From NCBI RefSeq assembly GCF_022346945.1, contig NZ_JAKRNI010000009.1, forward strand, positions 28,571-92,570: a stretch of DNA of 64,000 nucleotides, given 5' to 3'. The stretch is from Microbacterium sp. ACRRU (GTDB taxonomy: Bacteria; Actinomycetota; Actinomycetes; Actinomycetales; Microbacteriaceae). Positions 27,804-36,320 of the stretch are shown here, in pieces. Each line of letters starts with the position of its first letter. Position 1 is the first letter of the stretch. The position numbers were made by a program, and so were the translations under genes. The notes below the pieces were generated by a model. The model saw only the letters and a program-made list of their open reading frames with translations. It did no database searches and was not told the DNA's origin.

Positions 27804-29249
27804 ATGAGACGCGCCAAGATCGTCGCAACCCTCGGCCCCGCCACGTCGTCGTATGAGATGGTTCGCGCCATCATCGACGCCGGGGTGGACGTCGCCCGAC
27901 TGAACCTGAGCCACGGAGACTACTCCGTGCACGATGCCAACTTCGCCAACGTGCGCAAGGCGGCGGAGGACGCGGGCCGCCCGGTCGCCGCGCTCGTCGA
28001 CCTGCAGGGGCCGAAGATCCGCCTCGGAAAGTTCGAGAACGGTCCTCACGACCTCGCCGCCGGCGACATCTTCAAGATCACCATCGAAGACATCCTCGGC
28101 ACGAAGGACATCGTCGGCACGACGTTCAAGGGTCTGCCGCACGACGTGAAGCCCGGTGACTTCCTGCTCATCGACGACGGCAAGGTGCGTGTCGAGGTCG
28201 TCGAGACCGACGGCACCGTCGTCACCACGCGGGTCGTCGTCGGCGGTCCGGTGTCCAACAACAAGGGCATCAACCTGCCCGGTGTGGCCGTGAACGTCCC
28301 CGCGCTCAGCGAGAAGGACGAGGCCGACCTGCGCTGGGGTCTGCGCGCCGGCGCCGACCTCATCGCCCTGTCGTTCGTGCGCGACGCGCAGGACATCGAG
28401 CGCGTGCACGAGATCATGGGCGAAGAGGGCCGGTACATCCCGGTCATCGCCAAGATCGAGAAGCCGCAGGCGGTCGACAACCTCGAAGAGATCATCGACG
28501 CGTTCGACGGCATCATGGTCGCCCGCGGCGACCTCGGCGTCGAGCTCCCGCTCGAGGCCGTGCCGATCGTGCAGAAGCGTGCGGTGGAGCTCTGCCGCCG
28601 CATGGCGAAGCCCGTGATCGTCGCGACGCAGATGCTCGAGTCGATGATCGAGAACCCGGTTCCGACCCGCGCCGAGACCAGCGACGTCGCCAACGCCGTC
28701 CTCGACGGCGCCGATGCGGTCATGCTGTCCGGAGAGACGAGCGTCGGGGCGTACCCGGTCGTGGTCGTGGAGACCATGGCGCGCATCGTTCAGTCGACCG
28801 AGGAGCACGGTCTCGAGCGCATCGCCCCCCTGACGAACAAGCCGCGCACGCAGGGCGGCGCGATCACCCTCGCCGCCGTCGAGGTGGCCGACTTCGTGGA
28901 TGCCAAGTACCTCTGCGTCTTCACCGAGTCGGGCGACTCGGCGCGCCGCATGTCGCGCCTTCGCTCCACGATTCCGATGATCGCGTTCACGCCCGAGCCC
29001 GGCATCCGCCGGCGCCTCGCGCTGACGTGGGGCGTGCGCTCGACGCTCGTCGAGCACGTGTCGCACACCGACAAGATGTTCCTCCAGGTGGACGACTACC
29101 TGCTGGCCAACGACCTCGCCAAGATCGGTGACAAGGTCGTCGTCATCTCCGGTTCCCCTCCGGGAATCGCCGGATCCACCAACGACCTGCGCGTGCACCG
29201 CGTGGGCGATGCCGTGCACGGCGCGGCTCCCGGATATCAGGACAACTGA
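27804..29249 (+). CDS. pyk: Pyruvate kinase
   Basis: The 481-residue glycolytic enzyme converts phosphoenolpyruvate and ADP to pyruvate and ATP. The N-terminal RRAKIVATLGPATSSYEM, VDVARLNLSHGDY, LVDLQGPKIRLGKF, the signature IPVIAKIEKPQAVDNLEEI (catalytic Lys and metal Glu) and MVARGDLGVELPLE are all present. The C-terminal allosteric domain is full length. ATG 27804 gives the canonical N-terminus. GGAG at 27789-27792 is a rather distant ribosome binding site. Confidence 0.96.
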   Translation: MRRAKIVATLGPATSSYEMVRAIIDAGVDVARLNLSHGDYSVHDANFANVRKAAEDAGRPVAALVDLQGPKIRLGKFENGPHDLAAGDIFKITIEDILGTKDIVGTTFKGLPHDVKPGDFLLIDDGKVRVEVVETDGTVVTTRVVVGGPVSNNKGINLPGVAVNVPALSEKDEADLRWGLRAGADLIALSFVRDAQDIERVHEIMGEEGRYIPVIAKIEKPQAVDNLEEIIDAFDGIMVARGDLGVELPLEAVPIVQKRAVELCRRMAKPVIVATQMLESMIENPVPTRAETSDVANAVLDGADAVMLSGETSVGAYPVVVVETMARIVQSTEEHGLERIAPLTNKPRTQGGAITLAAVEVADFVDAKYLCVFTESGDSARRMSRLRSTIPMIAFTPEPGIRRRLALTWGVRSTLVEHVSHTDKMFLQVDDYLLANDLAKIGDKVVVISGSPPGIAGSTNDLRVHRVGDAVHGAAPGYQDN

Positions 29250-29300
29250 CTCCGACGCGCTGATCGGCCCTGTGCGCTAGGGTCGATCAGCGCGACACCG

Positions 29301-29383
29301 GCCGGTGTGGCGGAATGGCAGACGCGGGGCACTCAAAATGCTCTGTCCGAAAGGGCGTGTGGGTTCGAATCCCACCACCGGCA
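29301..29383 (+). tRNA. tRNA-Leu (anticodon CAA)
   Basis: The 83-nt class II tRNA has acceptor GCCGGTG (29301-29307) pairing with CACCGGC (29376-29382), discriminator A, a D-arm GGCGGAATGGCAGACG, an anticodon loop CTCAAAA with anticodon CAA at 29354-29356, a long variable arm and a TTCGAAT T-loop. CCA is not encoded. It reads UUG codons. It lies between pyk and the ANTAR regulator gene. Confidence 0.95.
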
Positions 29384-29495
29384 CGATAAGGGGTGGGCTC
29401 CGCTGCGGAGTCGCTCCGATAACCTCTTGGCCCTCGGTTGCGCAAGGGCGCCGCACAGATGCGCACCGTGACGGTGTTCATCGCACCCACAGTCT

Positions 29496-29510
29496 TAGGA
29501 TGGAACCGTG
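29496..29510 (+). promoter_or_regulatory. Leaderless promoter -10 for the ANTAR response regulator
   Basis: TAGGAT at 29496-29501 lies 6 nt before the GTG start at 29508. TGTTCA at 29475-29480 is a possible -35. Confidence 0.6.
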
Positions 29511-30128
29511 ACAGATCACGAAGCCGCGCCGGCGAGCGCGCCCACCGCACCCCGTCGCGTCGTCGTGGCGGAAGACGAGTCGCTGATTCGTCTCGACATC
29601 GTCGAGATCCTCCGCGATAACGGCTTCGACGTCGTCGGTGAGGCCGGTGACGGCGAGACCGCCGTCCAGCTGGCCACCGAGCTGCGCCCCGACCTGGTCA
29701 TCATGGATGTCAAGATGCCGCAGCTCGACGGCATCAGCGCGGCCGAGAAGCTCAGCAAGAACCACATCGCCCCGGTCGTGCTCCTGACGGCGTTCAGCCA
29801 GAAGGAGCTCGTGGAGCGTGCGAGCGAGGCGGGCGCGCTGGCGTACGTCGTCAAGCCGTTCACGCCGAACGATCTGCTTCCCGCGATCGAGATCGCCCTG
29901 GCCCGCTACGAGCAGATCATCACGCTCGAGGCAGAGGTGGCCGACATGGTCGAGCGCTTCGAGACGCGGAAGCTCGTCGACCGCGCCAAGGGCCTGCTCA
30001 ACGAGAAGATGGGGCTTTCCGAGCCCGAAGCGTTCCGCTGGATCCAGAAGGCCTCCATGGACCGTCGCCTCACCATGCAGGACGTGGCGAAGGCCATCAT
30101 CGAGCAGCTCGCGCCCAAGAAAAGCTGA
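29508..30128 (+). CDS. Response regulator with ANTAR RNA-binding output (PdtaR-like)
   Basis: The 206-residue two-domain protein has a CheY-like receiver (VVVAEDESLIRLDIVEIL, phospho-Asp in LVIMDVKMPQLDG, Thr in LLTAF, Lys in YVVKPF) joined through a coiled coil (about residues 125-150) to a C-terminal ANTAR domain (DRAKGLLNEKMGLSEPEAFRW). ANTAR proteins act as antiterminators by binding paired RNA hairpins, as PdtaR does in Mycobacterium. The partner histidine kinase is not adjacent. The GTG start lies 6 nt behind a -10 and the gene ends at a strong terminator. Confidence 0.92.
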   Translation: MTDHEAAPASAPTAPRRVVVAEDESLIRLDIVEILRDNGFDVVGEAGDGETAVQLATELRPDLVIMDVKMPQLDGISAAEKLSKNHIAPVVLLTAFSQKELVERASEAGALAYVVKPFTPNDLLPAIEIALARYEQIITLEAEVADMVERFETRKLVDRAKGLLNEKMGLSEPEAFRWIQKASMDRRLTMQDVAKAIIEQLAPKKS

Positions 30129-30146
30129 ACCCCCGTCATCCGAAGA

Positions 30147-30175
30147 GGGATGCCACCGCGGTGGCATCCCTTTTT
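30147..30175 (+). terminator. Intrinsic terminator after the ANTAR regulator, built from a GGATGCC/GGCATCC pair
   Basis: GGGATGCCACC (30147-30157) pairs perfectly with GGTGGCATCCC (30160-30170), followed by TTTTT (30171-30175). The stem contains the over-represented heptamer and its complement. The convergent thioesterase gene ends 9 nt later. Confidence 0.92.
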
Positions 30176-30183
30176 CGTTGGGC

Positions 30184-30615
30184 TCAGCGGGCCGGGGCGT
30201 CCTTGATCAGATTGGTGATGCGGATCGTCGAGCATCGGCGGCCCTGTTCGTCGGAGACGGCGATCTCGTGGACGGTGAGGGAGCGGCCGAGGTGGATCGG
30301 CGTGCAGACCCCCGTGACGATGCCCGAGGTGGCCGAACGGGTGTGTGTCGCGTTGATGTCGATGCCGACGGCCAGACGCCCGGCACCGGCGTACAGGTTC
30401 GCGGCCATCGAGCCCAGCGATTCTCCGAGCACGACGTAGGCGCCGCCGTGGAGCAGCCCGACGGGCTGCGTGTTGCCCTCGACCGGCATCGTGGCGACGC
30501 TGCGCTCGACCGAGAACTCGACCCACTCGATGCCCATCTTCTCGGCGAGAGCGCCCATTCCGCGCTGCTTGGCCCAGTCGAGTCCGGAGGTGGTGTCGGG
30601 GGTCGTGGAGGTCAT
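30184..30615 (-). CDS. PaaI-family hotdog thioesterase
   Basis: The 143-residue protein has the hotdog-fold acyl-CoA thioesterase pattern: GLLHGGAYVVLGESLGS (His-Gly-Gly and catalytic Glu) near residues 54-70 and GIDINATHTRSATSGIVTG with a substrate loop. It probably cleaves aromatic or medium-chain acyl-CoA in the cytosol, but the substrate is unknown. AAGG before ATG 30615 serves as ribosome binding site. It is divergent from polA and convergent with the ANTAR gene, so it is a single-gene unit. Confidence 0.85.
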   Translation of the reverse strand: MTSTTPDTTSGLDWAKQRGMGALAEKMGIEWVEFSVERSVATMPVEGNTQPVGLLHGGAYVVLGESLGSMAANLYAGAGRLAVGIDINATHTRSATSGIVTGVCTPIHLGRSLTVHEIAVSDEQGRRCSTIRITNLIKDAPAR

Positions 30616-30662
30616 CGTCGCCTTCGAGAAGCCGGGGCCGGGGGAGTGTCCGTGGTTCTCGT

Positions 30663-30677
30663 TACGCTGGACGAGTG
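30663..30677 (+). promoter_or_regulatory. Leaderless promoter -10 for polA
   Basis: TACGCT at 30663-30668 lies 6 nt before the GTG start at 30675; no ribosome binding site is seen. Confidence 0.55.
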
Positions 30678-33314
30678 ACGGATGCCGAAAAGCCTACTCT
30701 CCTCGTCGTCGACGGCCACTCGCTGGCCTACCGGGCGTTCTACGCCCTGCCCGTCGACAACTTCTCCACGAAGGACGGCCAGCACACCAACGGCATCTAC
30801 GGCTTCCTGTCGATGTTCGTGAACCTGGTGAAGGCCGAGAAGCCGACGCACCTGGCCGTCGCGTTCGACACGTCGCGACAGTCGTTCCGCACGCGCGAGT
30901 ATAGCGAGTACAAGGCCAACCGCAGCGAATCCCCGGTCGAGTTCAAGGGGCAGATCCCCCTGCTGCAGGACTGCCTCCGCGCCCTGAACGTGCCGGTGCT
31001 GACGAAGGAAGAGGTCGAGGCCGACGACATCCTCGCGACCCTCGCCACGGAGGCGTCGGCCGAAGGGTTCTCCGTCCTCGTCTGCTCGGGCGACCGGGAC
31101 ACGATTCAGCTCGTCACCGACGACATCACGCTGCTGTACCCGAATGTGCAGGGCGTTTCGCAGCTCAAGCGCTACGACACCGACGCCGTCGTCGAGAAGT
31201 ATGGTCTGCCGCCGGCGCAGTACCCCGAGATCGCCGCTCTCGTCGGTGAGACGAGCGACAACCTTCCCGGCGTCCCCAAGGTCGGTGAGAAGACGGCCGT
31301 GAAATGGCTCACCCAGTGGGGGTCGCTGGAGGCCCTCCTCGACAACGCCGACAAGATCACCGGCGTCGTGGGCAACAACCTGCGCGAGCACCTCGACGAC
31401 GTCAAGCGCAACCGAGCTCTCAACCGCCTCCTGCGCGACGTCGAGCTCGAGGTCGGTCCGGCCGACCTGGCCGTGCAGCCCATCGACACGCAGGCGGTCC
31501 GCGACATCTTCGCGCGCCTGGAGTTCCGCACCCTGCTCCCGCGGGTGTTCGACGCGTTCGGGGCGGATCCCTCGGCGTCGGCCGAAGAGGCGCGCCCCAC
31601 CGCGACCGCGCCCACCGCCACCGTCCTCGACGCGCCCGGTCTCGCGGCGTGGGCGGCGGATGCGGCAGGGCCGGTGGGAGTGACGCTGACCCTCGTCGGA
31701 TCACGGCCGACCCGGATCGGCCTCGCCACCGCCGACGCAGCGGCAGAAGCCGAGTGGACGGACGCGATGCGCGATGCGCTCTCCGACTGGCTGGCATCCC
31801 CGGCGCCGAAGGTGTTCGCCGCGGCGAAGCCGCAACTGAAGGCTCTGGCGCGCGAAGGCGTCGTGGTCGGGGGGATCGCCGACGACGTGATCCTGGCGGG
31901 GTGGCTGGTGCGTCCGAGCTTCCCCGACAAGTCGCTCGCCGATTTGGTCGACCGTTACCTCGGCGAGAAACTCCCCGAGGCCGATCCGACGCAGCTCGTG
32001 CCCGAGACCGAGGGCGCCACCCCGGGCCAGCTGTCGTGGTACGTCCGTCGTGTCTCCGAGGCTCAGCGTGCCGACCTGCCCGACCGCGTCGCGGAGGTGC
32101 TCGACGACATCGAGCTGCCGACCCTCGAAGCCCTGGCCGACATGGAACTCGCCGGGGTCGCGGTGTCGCACGACAAGCTCGCGCAATTCTCGGGCGAGCT
32201 CGCCGCCCGCGCGGAGGAGCTCGCGCAGCAGGCATACGCGTCGATCGGTCACGAGGTCAACCTCGGCTCGCCCAAGCAGCTGCAGGAGGTGCTGTTCGAC
32301 GAGCTGCAGCTACCGAAGACCCGCAAGACCAAGAGCGGGTACACCACGGACGCCGCGGCCCTCGCCGATCTGCAGGAGAACGCGCATCATCCGTTCCTCG
32401 ATCTCCTGCTCCGCCATCGCGAGGCGACGAAACTGAAGCAGATCATCGACGCTCTCGACGCGGCGATCGGTGCCGACGGCCGCATCCACACGACGTACGT
32501 GCAGACCGGCAGCCAGACGGGGCGCCTGTCGAGCACTGACCCGAACCTGCAGAACATCCCGATCCGCACCGACGAGAGCCGCCGCATCCGCGCCGCCTTC
32601 GAGGTGGGCGAGGGCTACGAGACGCTGCTGACCGCGGACTACTCGCAGATCGAGATGCGCATCATGGCGCACCTCTCGGGTGACCCCGGCCTCATCGAGG
32701 CATTCAACTCCGGGGAAGACCTGCACCGCTTCGTCGGCTCACGGGTATTCGGCGTGGAGCCGTCCGAGGTCACGCCCGCCATGCGCACGAAGGTGAAGGC
32801 CATGTCCTACGGCCTCGTCTACGGTCTGTCGGCGTTCGGTCTGTCCAAGCAGCTGCGGATCGAACAGTCCGAAGCCAAGCAGCTCATGCTCGAGTACTTC
32901 GCCCGCTTCGGGGCGGTACGCGACTATCTGCGCGGTTCCGTCGAGCAGGCCCGACAAGACGGATACACCGAGACGATCTTCGGACGCCGGCGACCGTTCC
33001 CGGATCTCACGAGCATGAACCGCGTGCTGCGTGAGAACGCCGAGCGCGCGGCTCTCAACGCCCCCATCCAGGGCAGCGCCGCCGACATCATGAAGATCGC
33101 CCTGTTCCGCATCCGCGACGAGCTGGCATCCGCGGGTCTGCGCTCGCGCGTGCTGCTGCAGATCCATGATGAGCTCGTCGTCGAGGTGGCGACAGGGGAG
33201 TGGGATGCCGTCGAGTCGATCGTGCGCGCGCGCATGGCGGATGCCGCCGATCTCTCGGTGCCTCTCGACGTGCAGATCGGCCGGGGCGGCGACTGGGACG
33301 AAGCCGGACACTGA
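30675..33314 (+). CDS. polA: DNA polymerase I (5' nuclease and polymerase; proofreading motifs absent)
   Basis: The 879-residue polymerase has an N-terminal 5'-3' nuclease domain (LLVVDGHSLAYRAFYAL, EVEADDILATLA, CSGDRDTIQLV) and a C-terminal polymerase domain with motif A DYSQIEMRIMAHLSG, the O-helix around KAMSYGLVYGLSAFGL and motif C QIHDELVVEV. The middle 3'-5' exonuclease domain (about residues 310-500) lacks the DxE metal motif: the first strand reads GPVGVTLTLVGSRPT. Loss of proofreading is known in actinobacterial PolA. It functions in Okazaki fragment processing and repair. Confidence 0.95.
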   Translation: MTDAEKPTLLVVDGHSLAYRAFYALPVDNFSTKDGQHTNGIYGFLSMFVNLVKAEKPTHLAVAFDTSRQSFRTREYSEYKANRSESPVEFKGQIPLLQDCLRALNVPVLTKEEVEADDILATLATEASAEGFSVLVCSGDRDTIQLVTDDITLLYPNVQGVSQLKRYDTDAVVEKYGLPPAQYPEIAALVGETSDNLPGVPKVGEKTAVKWLTQWGSLEALLDNADKITGVVGNNLREHLDDVKRNRALNRLLRDVELEVGPADLAVQPIDTQAVRDIFARLEFRTLLPRVFDAFGADPSASAEEARPTATAPTATVLDAPGLAAWAADAAGPVGVTLTLVGSRPTRIGLATADAAAEAEWTDAMRDALSDWLASPAPKVFAAAKPQLKALAREGVVVGGIADDVILAGWLVRPSFPDKSLADLVDRYLGEKLPEADPTQLVPETEGATPGQLSWYVRRVSEAQRADLPDRVAEVLDDIELPTLEALADMELAGVAVSHDKLAQFSGELAARAEELAQQAYASIGHEVNLGSPKQLQEVLFDELQLPKTRKTKSGYTTDAAALADLQENAHHPFLDLLLRHREATKLKQIIDALDAAIGADGRIHTTYVQTGSQTGRLSSTDPNLQNIPIRTDESRRIRAAFEVGEGYETLLTADYSQIEMRIMAHLSGDPGLIEAFNSGEDLHRFVGSRVFGVEPSEVTPAMRTKVKAMSYGLVYGLSAFGLSKQLRIEQSEAKQLMLEYFARFGAVRDYLRGSVEQARQDGYTETIFGRRRPFPDLTSMNRVLRENAERAALNAPIQGSAADIMKIALFRIRDELASAGLRSRVLLQIHDELVVEVATGEWDAVESIVRARMADAADLSVPLDVQIGRGGDWDEAGH

Positions 33315-33350
33315 CAGCGGCCGACTCCCTGCCGCCGCGAGGTGCAGACG

Positions 33351-33484
33351 ACCTCGGGCCGTGCACGCACGGTTCCGCAGCCGGGTGGTCAGGCACGCAG
33401 GCCCTCCCTGGGCTTCGGGGCCCTCTGGCCGTGCACGCACGGTTCCGCAGCCGGGTGGTCAGGCCCTCGGGCCTTCCCTAGGCT
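33351..33484 (+). repeat. Tandem 70-nt-period promoter duplication upstream of the DUF885 gene
   Basis: Two units (33351-33414 and 33421-33484) align at a 70-nt offset with 57 of 64 matches, including an identical 34-nt block just after GGCC in each. The unit includes CCGTGCACGCACGG (a small hairpin). Copy 2 ends in TAGGCT, the -10 of the downstream gene; copy 1 has TGGGCT at the same place. TGGTCA at 33456-33461 is a possible -35 with a 17-nt spacer. Confidence 0.85.
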
Positions 33485-33493
33485 CGACCTATG
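33479..33493 (+). promoter_or_regulatory. Leaderless promoter -10 for the DUF885 gene
   Basis: TAGGCT at 33479-33484 is 6 nt before ATG 33491. It is the intact hexamer of the duplicated promoter unit. Confidence 0.65.
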
Positions 33494-35167
33494 ACTGATG
33501 CACAACGCACCCCCACGCCGATCGACAGGATCGCTGACGCGTGGGTGGACACTCTGGCCGAGCGTGTGCCGACGCTGGCCACCTACATCGGACGCACTGA
33601 GTACAACGACCGCTTCGGCGATTACAGCCCCGAGGGGGCGAACGAGCTCGCCGACCAAGCGCGGGCGACGAAGGCCGCCCTCGACAACGCCACTCCCGTC
33701 GACGCGATCGACGAGGTCACGCAGATGGACCTCGGGCGCGAACTCGACCTGCACCTCGAGCTGCACGCGGCCCAGACGCACCTTCGCGACGTGAACGTCA
33801 TCGCGTCGCCCGCGCAAGACCTGCGGCAGGCGTTCGACCTCATGCCCACCGCCACGGTCGAGGATTGGGCGACGATCGCGGCACGCCTGAAGGCGCTGCC
33901 CGGTGCGATCGACGGCTACATCGCGACGCTGCGCGAGGGCATGTCGCGCGGTGTGGTGCCGGCGCGCCGCCAGGTCACCGAGGTCGCGACGCAGATCGCG
34001 CGCTACACCGCCGACACAGGCTTCTTCGCCGAGTTCGTCGGCGAAGCCGCCCCCGAGGAGGGGCAGCTCCCCGCCTCGCTCGCACGCGACCTCGACCAGA
34101 ACGCCGGTGCCGCGCGCGTCGCGTACGACGCCCTGGCATCCTTTCTGTCGTCCGAACTCGCCCCGGTCGCCGGTGAGACCGACGGCGTCGGTCGCGAGCT
34201 GTACGCGCTGCATTCGCGCCAGTTCCTCGGCGCGACCATCGACCTCGACGAGACGTACGAGTGGGGCGTCGAGGAGCTCGCCCGCATGGTCGCCGAACAG
34301 GAGGCGATCGCCCACGAGATCCTCCCCGGCGCGAGCGTCGAGGAGGCCGTGGCGTTCCTCGAGAAGGACGAATCCCGCAAGCTGCACGGCACCGCCGCCC
34401 TGCAGGAGTGGATGCAGCGCACGAGCGACCGTGCCGTCGAAGAGCTGGGTCGCACCCACTTCGACATCGCCGAGCCGATCCGCCGCCTGGAGTGCATGAT
34501 CGCCCCCACCAAGGAGGGCGGCATCTACTACACCGGCCCGACCGACGACTTCTCGCGCCCCGGCCGCATGTGGTGGTCGGTCCCCGAGGGCGTGGAGTCC
34601 TTCGACACCTGGCGCGAGTTGACGACCGTGTATCACGAGGGCGTTCCGGGGCACCACCTGCAGATTGCGCAAGCCGTCTACAACCGCGGAGAGCTGAACT
34701 CCTGGCGGCGTCTGCTGGCGGGGACCAGCGGTCACGCCGAGGGCTGGGCGCTGTACGCCGAGCGGCTCATGGAGCAGCTGGGCTATCTCGACGACCCCGC
34801 CGACCGCCTCGGCATGCTCGACGGTCAGCGCATGCGGGCGGCGCGCGTGGTTCTCGACATCGGTGTGCACCTCGGCAAGCCGCGGCTCGACGGCGAGGGC
34901 GTCTGGGATCACGACTACGCTCTCGCCTTCATGCTGCGAAACGTCAACATGCCCGAAGAGTTCGTCCGGTTCGAGGTCAACCGTTACCTCGGGTGGCCCG
35001 GTCAGGCTCCGTCCTACAAGGTGGGTCAGCGCATCTGGGAGCAGGTGCGCGACGAGGCCCGCGAGCGCGCGGGCGCCGATTTCTCGATGAAGGCGTTCCA
35101 CACGAAGGCGCTCGACATCGGCGGCGTCGGCCTGGACACGCTGCGCGCGGCGCTGGCATCCGCGTGA
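33491..35167 (+). CDS. DUF885 family metallopeptidase-like protein
   Basis: The 558-residue soluble protein belongs to DUF885, whose members resemble zinc peptidases. The metal motif HExxxGH is seen in TVYHEGVPGHHLQ near residue 380, with a downstream SGHAEGWALYAERLM that should supply the third ligand and catalytic acid. No signal peptide is present, so it should be cytosolic. The substrate is unknown. It has its own duplicated promoter, while the flanking polA and flavin oxidoreductase genes are separate units. Confidence 0.82.
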   Translation: MTDAQRTPTPIDRIADAWVDTLAERVPTLATYIGRTEYNDRFGDYSPEGANELADQARATKAALDNATPVDAIDEVTQMDLGRELDLHLELHAAQTHLRDVNVIASPAQDLRQAFDLMPTATVEDWATIAARLKALPGAIDGYIATLREGMSRGVVPARRQVTEVATQIARYTADTGFFAEFVGEAAPEEGQLPASLARDLDQNAGAARVAYDALASFLSSELAPVAGETDGVGRELYALHSRQFLGATIDLDETYEWGVEELARMVAEQEAIAHEILPGASVEEAVAFLEKDESRKLHGTAALQEWMQRTSDRAVEELGRTHFDIAEPIRRLECMIAPTKEGGIYYTGPTDDFSRPGRMWWSVPEGVESFDTWRELTTVYHEGVPGHHLQIAQAVYNRGELNSWRRLLAGTSGHAEGWALYAERLMEQLGYLDDPADRLGMLDGQRMRAARVVLDIGVHLGKPRLDGEGVWDHDYALAFMLRNVNMPEEFVRFEVNRYLGWPGQAPSYKVGQRIWEQVRDEARERAGADFSMKAFHTKALDIGGVGLDTLRAALASA

Positions 35168-35235
35168 TCCGTGTCGGGGCGTCACCGGCCGGTGGCGCCC
35201 CGATTGTCGGGAATAGCGCCGGGGGGCATAAAGTT

Positions 35236-35249
35236 CATTCATCCGAATG
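35236..35249 (+). promoter_or_regulatory. Possible operator in the leader of the LLM oxidoreductase gene
   Basis: CATTC (35236-35240) and GAATG (35245-35249) form an inverted repeat with a 4-nt spacer, just downstream of the A/T-rich CATAAAG and just before AAGGAGA. It is short and could be chance. Confidence 0.25.
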
Positions 35250-35261
35250 CAAGGAGACGCC

Positions 35262-36320
35262 ATGAACGATCGCCCTCTCGAGCTCGGCCTCGACACTTTC
35301 GGAGACATCTCACGCGGCCCCGACGGGAGCCTGCAGTCCGACGCGCAGACCATCCGCAACGTCGTCGAACAAGCGGTTCTCGCCGATCAGGTGGGCCTGT
35401 CGTTCTTCGGGGTGGGGGAGCACCACCGCAAGGACTTCGCCGTCACGAGCCCCGAGATCGTGCTGGCGGCCGCCGCCGCGCGCACGACGAACATCCACCT
35501 CGGCACCGCCGTGACCGTGTTGTCGTCCGACGATCCGGTTCGCGTGTACGAACGGTTCGCCACCCTGGATGCCGTCTCGAACGGACGGGCCGAGGTGATC
35601 CTCGGCCGCGGGTCGTTCATCGAATCGTTCCCGCTGTTCGGCTACGACCTGCGGGACTACGAGCAGCTGTTCGAGGAGAAGCTCGAGCTGTTCTCCCTGC
35701 TCCTGGACGAGAAGCCCGTGACCTGGTCGGGTCAGACCCGTGCCGCGCTGCAGGACGCCGATGTTTACCCGAAGACCGAGAACGGCCTGAAGGCGTGGGT
35801 CGGGGTCGGGGGTTCTCCGGAGTCCGTGCTCCGCACCGCACGCTACGGCTACGGTCTCGTGCTGGCGATCATCGGCGGTTCCGCGGCCCGGTTCCGGCCG
35901 TTCGCCGACCTCTATCGCCGTTCCCTCGCGGAGCTCGGCAAGCCGCAGATGCCCATCTCCGTGCACTCGCCCGGTCACGTCGCCGAGACCGACCAGCAGG
36001 CGTGGGAGGAGGCGTACGAGGGCGTCGCAGAACTGAACAACACCATCGGCCGCGAACGCGGGTGGCCCGAGTACAACCGCCTGCGCTTCCAGCACGATGT
36101 CGGCCCCGAGGGCTCGATGTACATCGGTTCGCCGGAAACCGTCGCGCGGAAGATCGCCGCGACCGTCCGCGCCCTCGGCAATTCTCGCTTCCAGATGAAG
36201 ATCGCCAGTGGCTCGATCTCGCACGACCGGCTGATGTCGAGCATCGAGCTGTACGGCACGCGTGTCCTCCCGCTCGTGCACGAGATGCTCGCCGAGACCG
36301 AGACGGCCGGCATCCGGTGA
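35262..36320 (+). CDS. LLM-class flavin-dependent oxidoreductase (luciferase-like)
   Basis: This 352-residue F420/FMN-type luciferase-like monooxygenase family member begins MNDRPLELGLDTFGD and has VGLSFFGVGEHHRKDFAV, the TIM-barrel segment IHLGTAVTVLSSDDPVRVYERFATLD, and RAEVILGRGSFIESFPLFGY. It likely oxidises a small organic substrate, but identity and cofactor are not evident. AAGGAGA (35251-35257) sets the start at 35262. The stop overlaps the start of an MFS carrier gene, suggesting the carrier handles its substrate or product. Confidence 0.85.
   Translation: MNDRPLELGLDTFGDISRGPDGSLQSDAQTIRNVVEQAVLADQVGLSFFGVGEHHRKDFAVTSPEIVLAAAAARTTNIHLGTAVTVLSSDDPVRVYERFATLDAVSNGRAEVILGRGSFIESFPLFGYDLRDYEQLFEEKLELFSLLLDEKPVTWSGQTRAALQDADVYPKTENGLKAWVGVGGSPESVLRTARYGYGLVLAIIGGSAARFRPFADLYRRSLAELGKPQMPISVHSPGHVAETDQQAWEEAYEGVAELNNTIGRERGWPEYNRLRFQHDVGPEGSMYIGSPETVARKIAATVRALGNSRFQMKIASGSISHDRLMSSIELYGTRVLPLVHEMLAETETAGIR

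Noticed and set aside
29301..29383. tRNA-Leu as an attachment site for the nearby lower-GC insert
   Set aside because: No integrase and no repeat of the tRNA 3' end near 26.1-27.8 kb; pyk lies between them and the insert is on the other side.
35171..36320. N-terminal extension that would fuse an Arg-rich frame to the MFS carrier
   Set aside because: The extension is an out-of-frame reading of the LLM oxidoreductase; the carrier starts at GTG 36317 overlapping the oxidoreductase stop.
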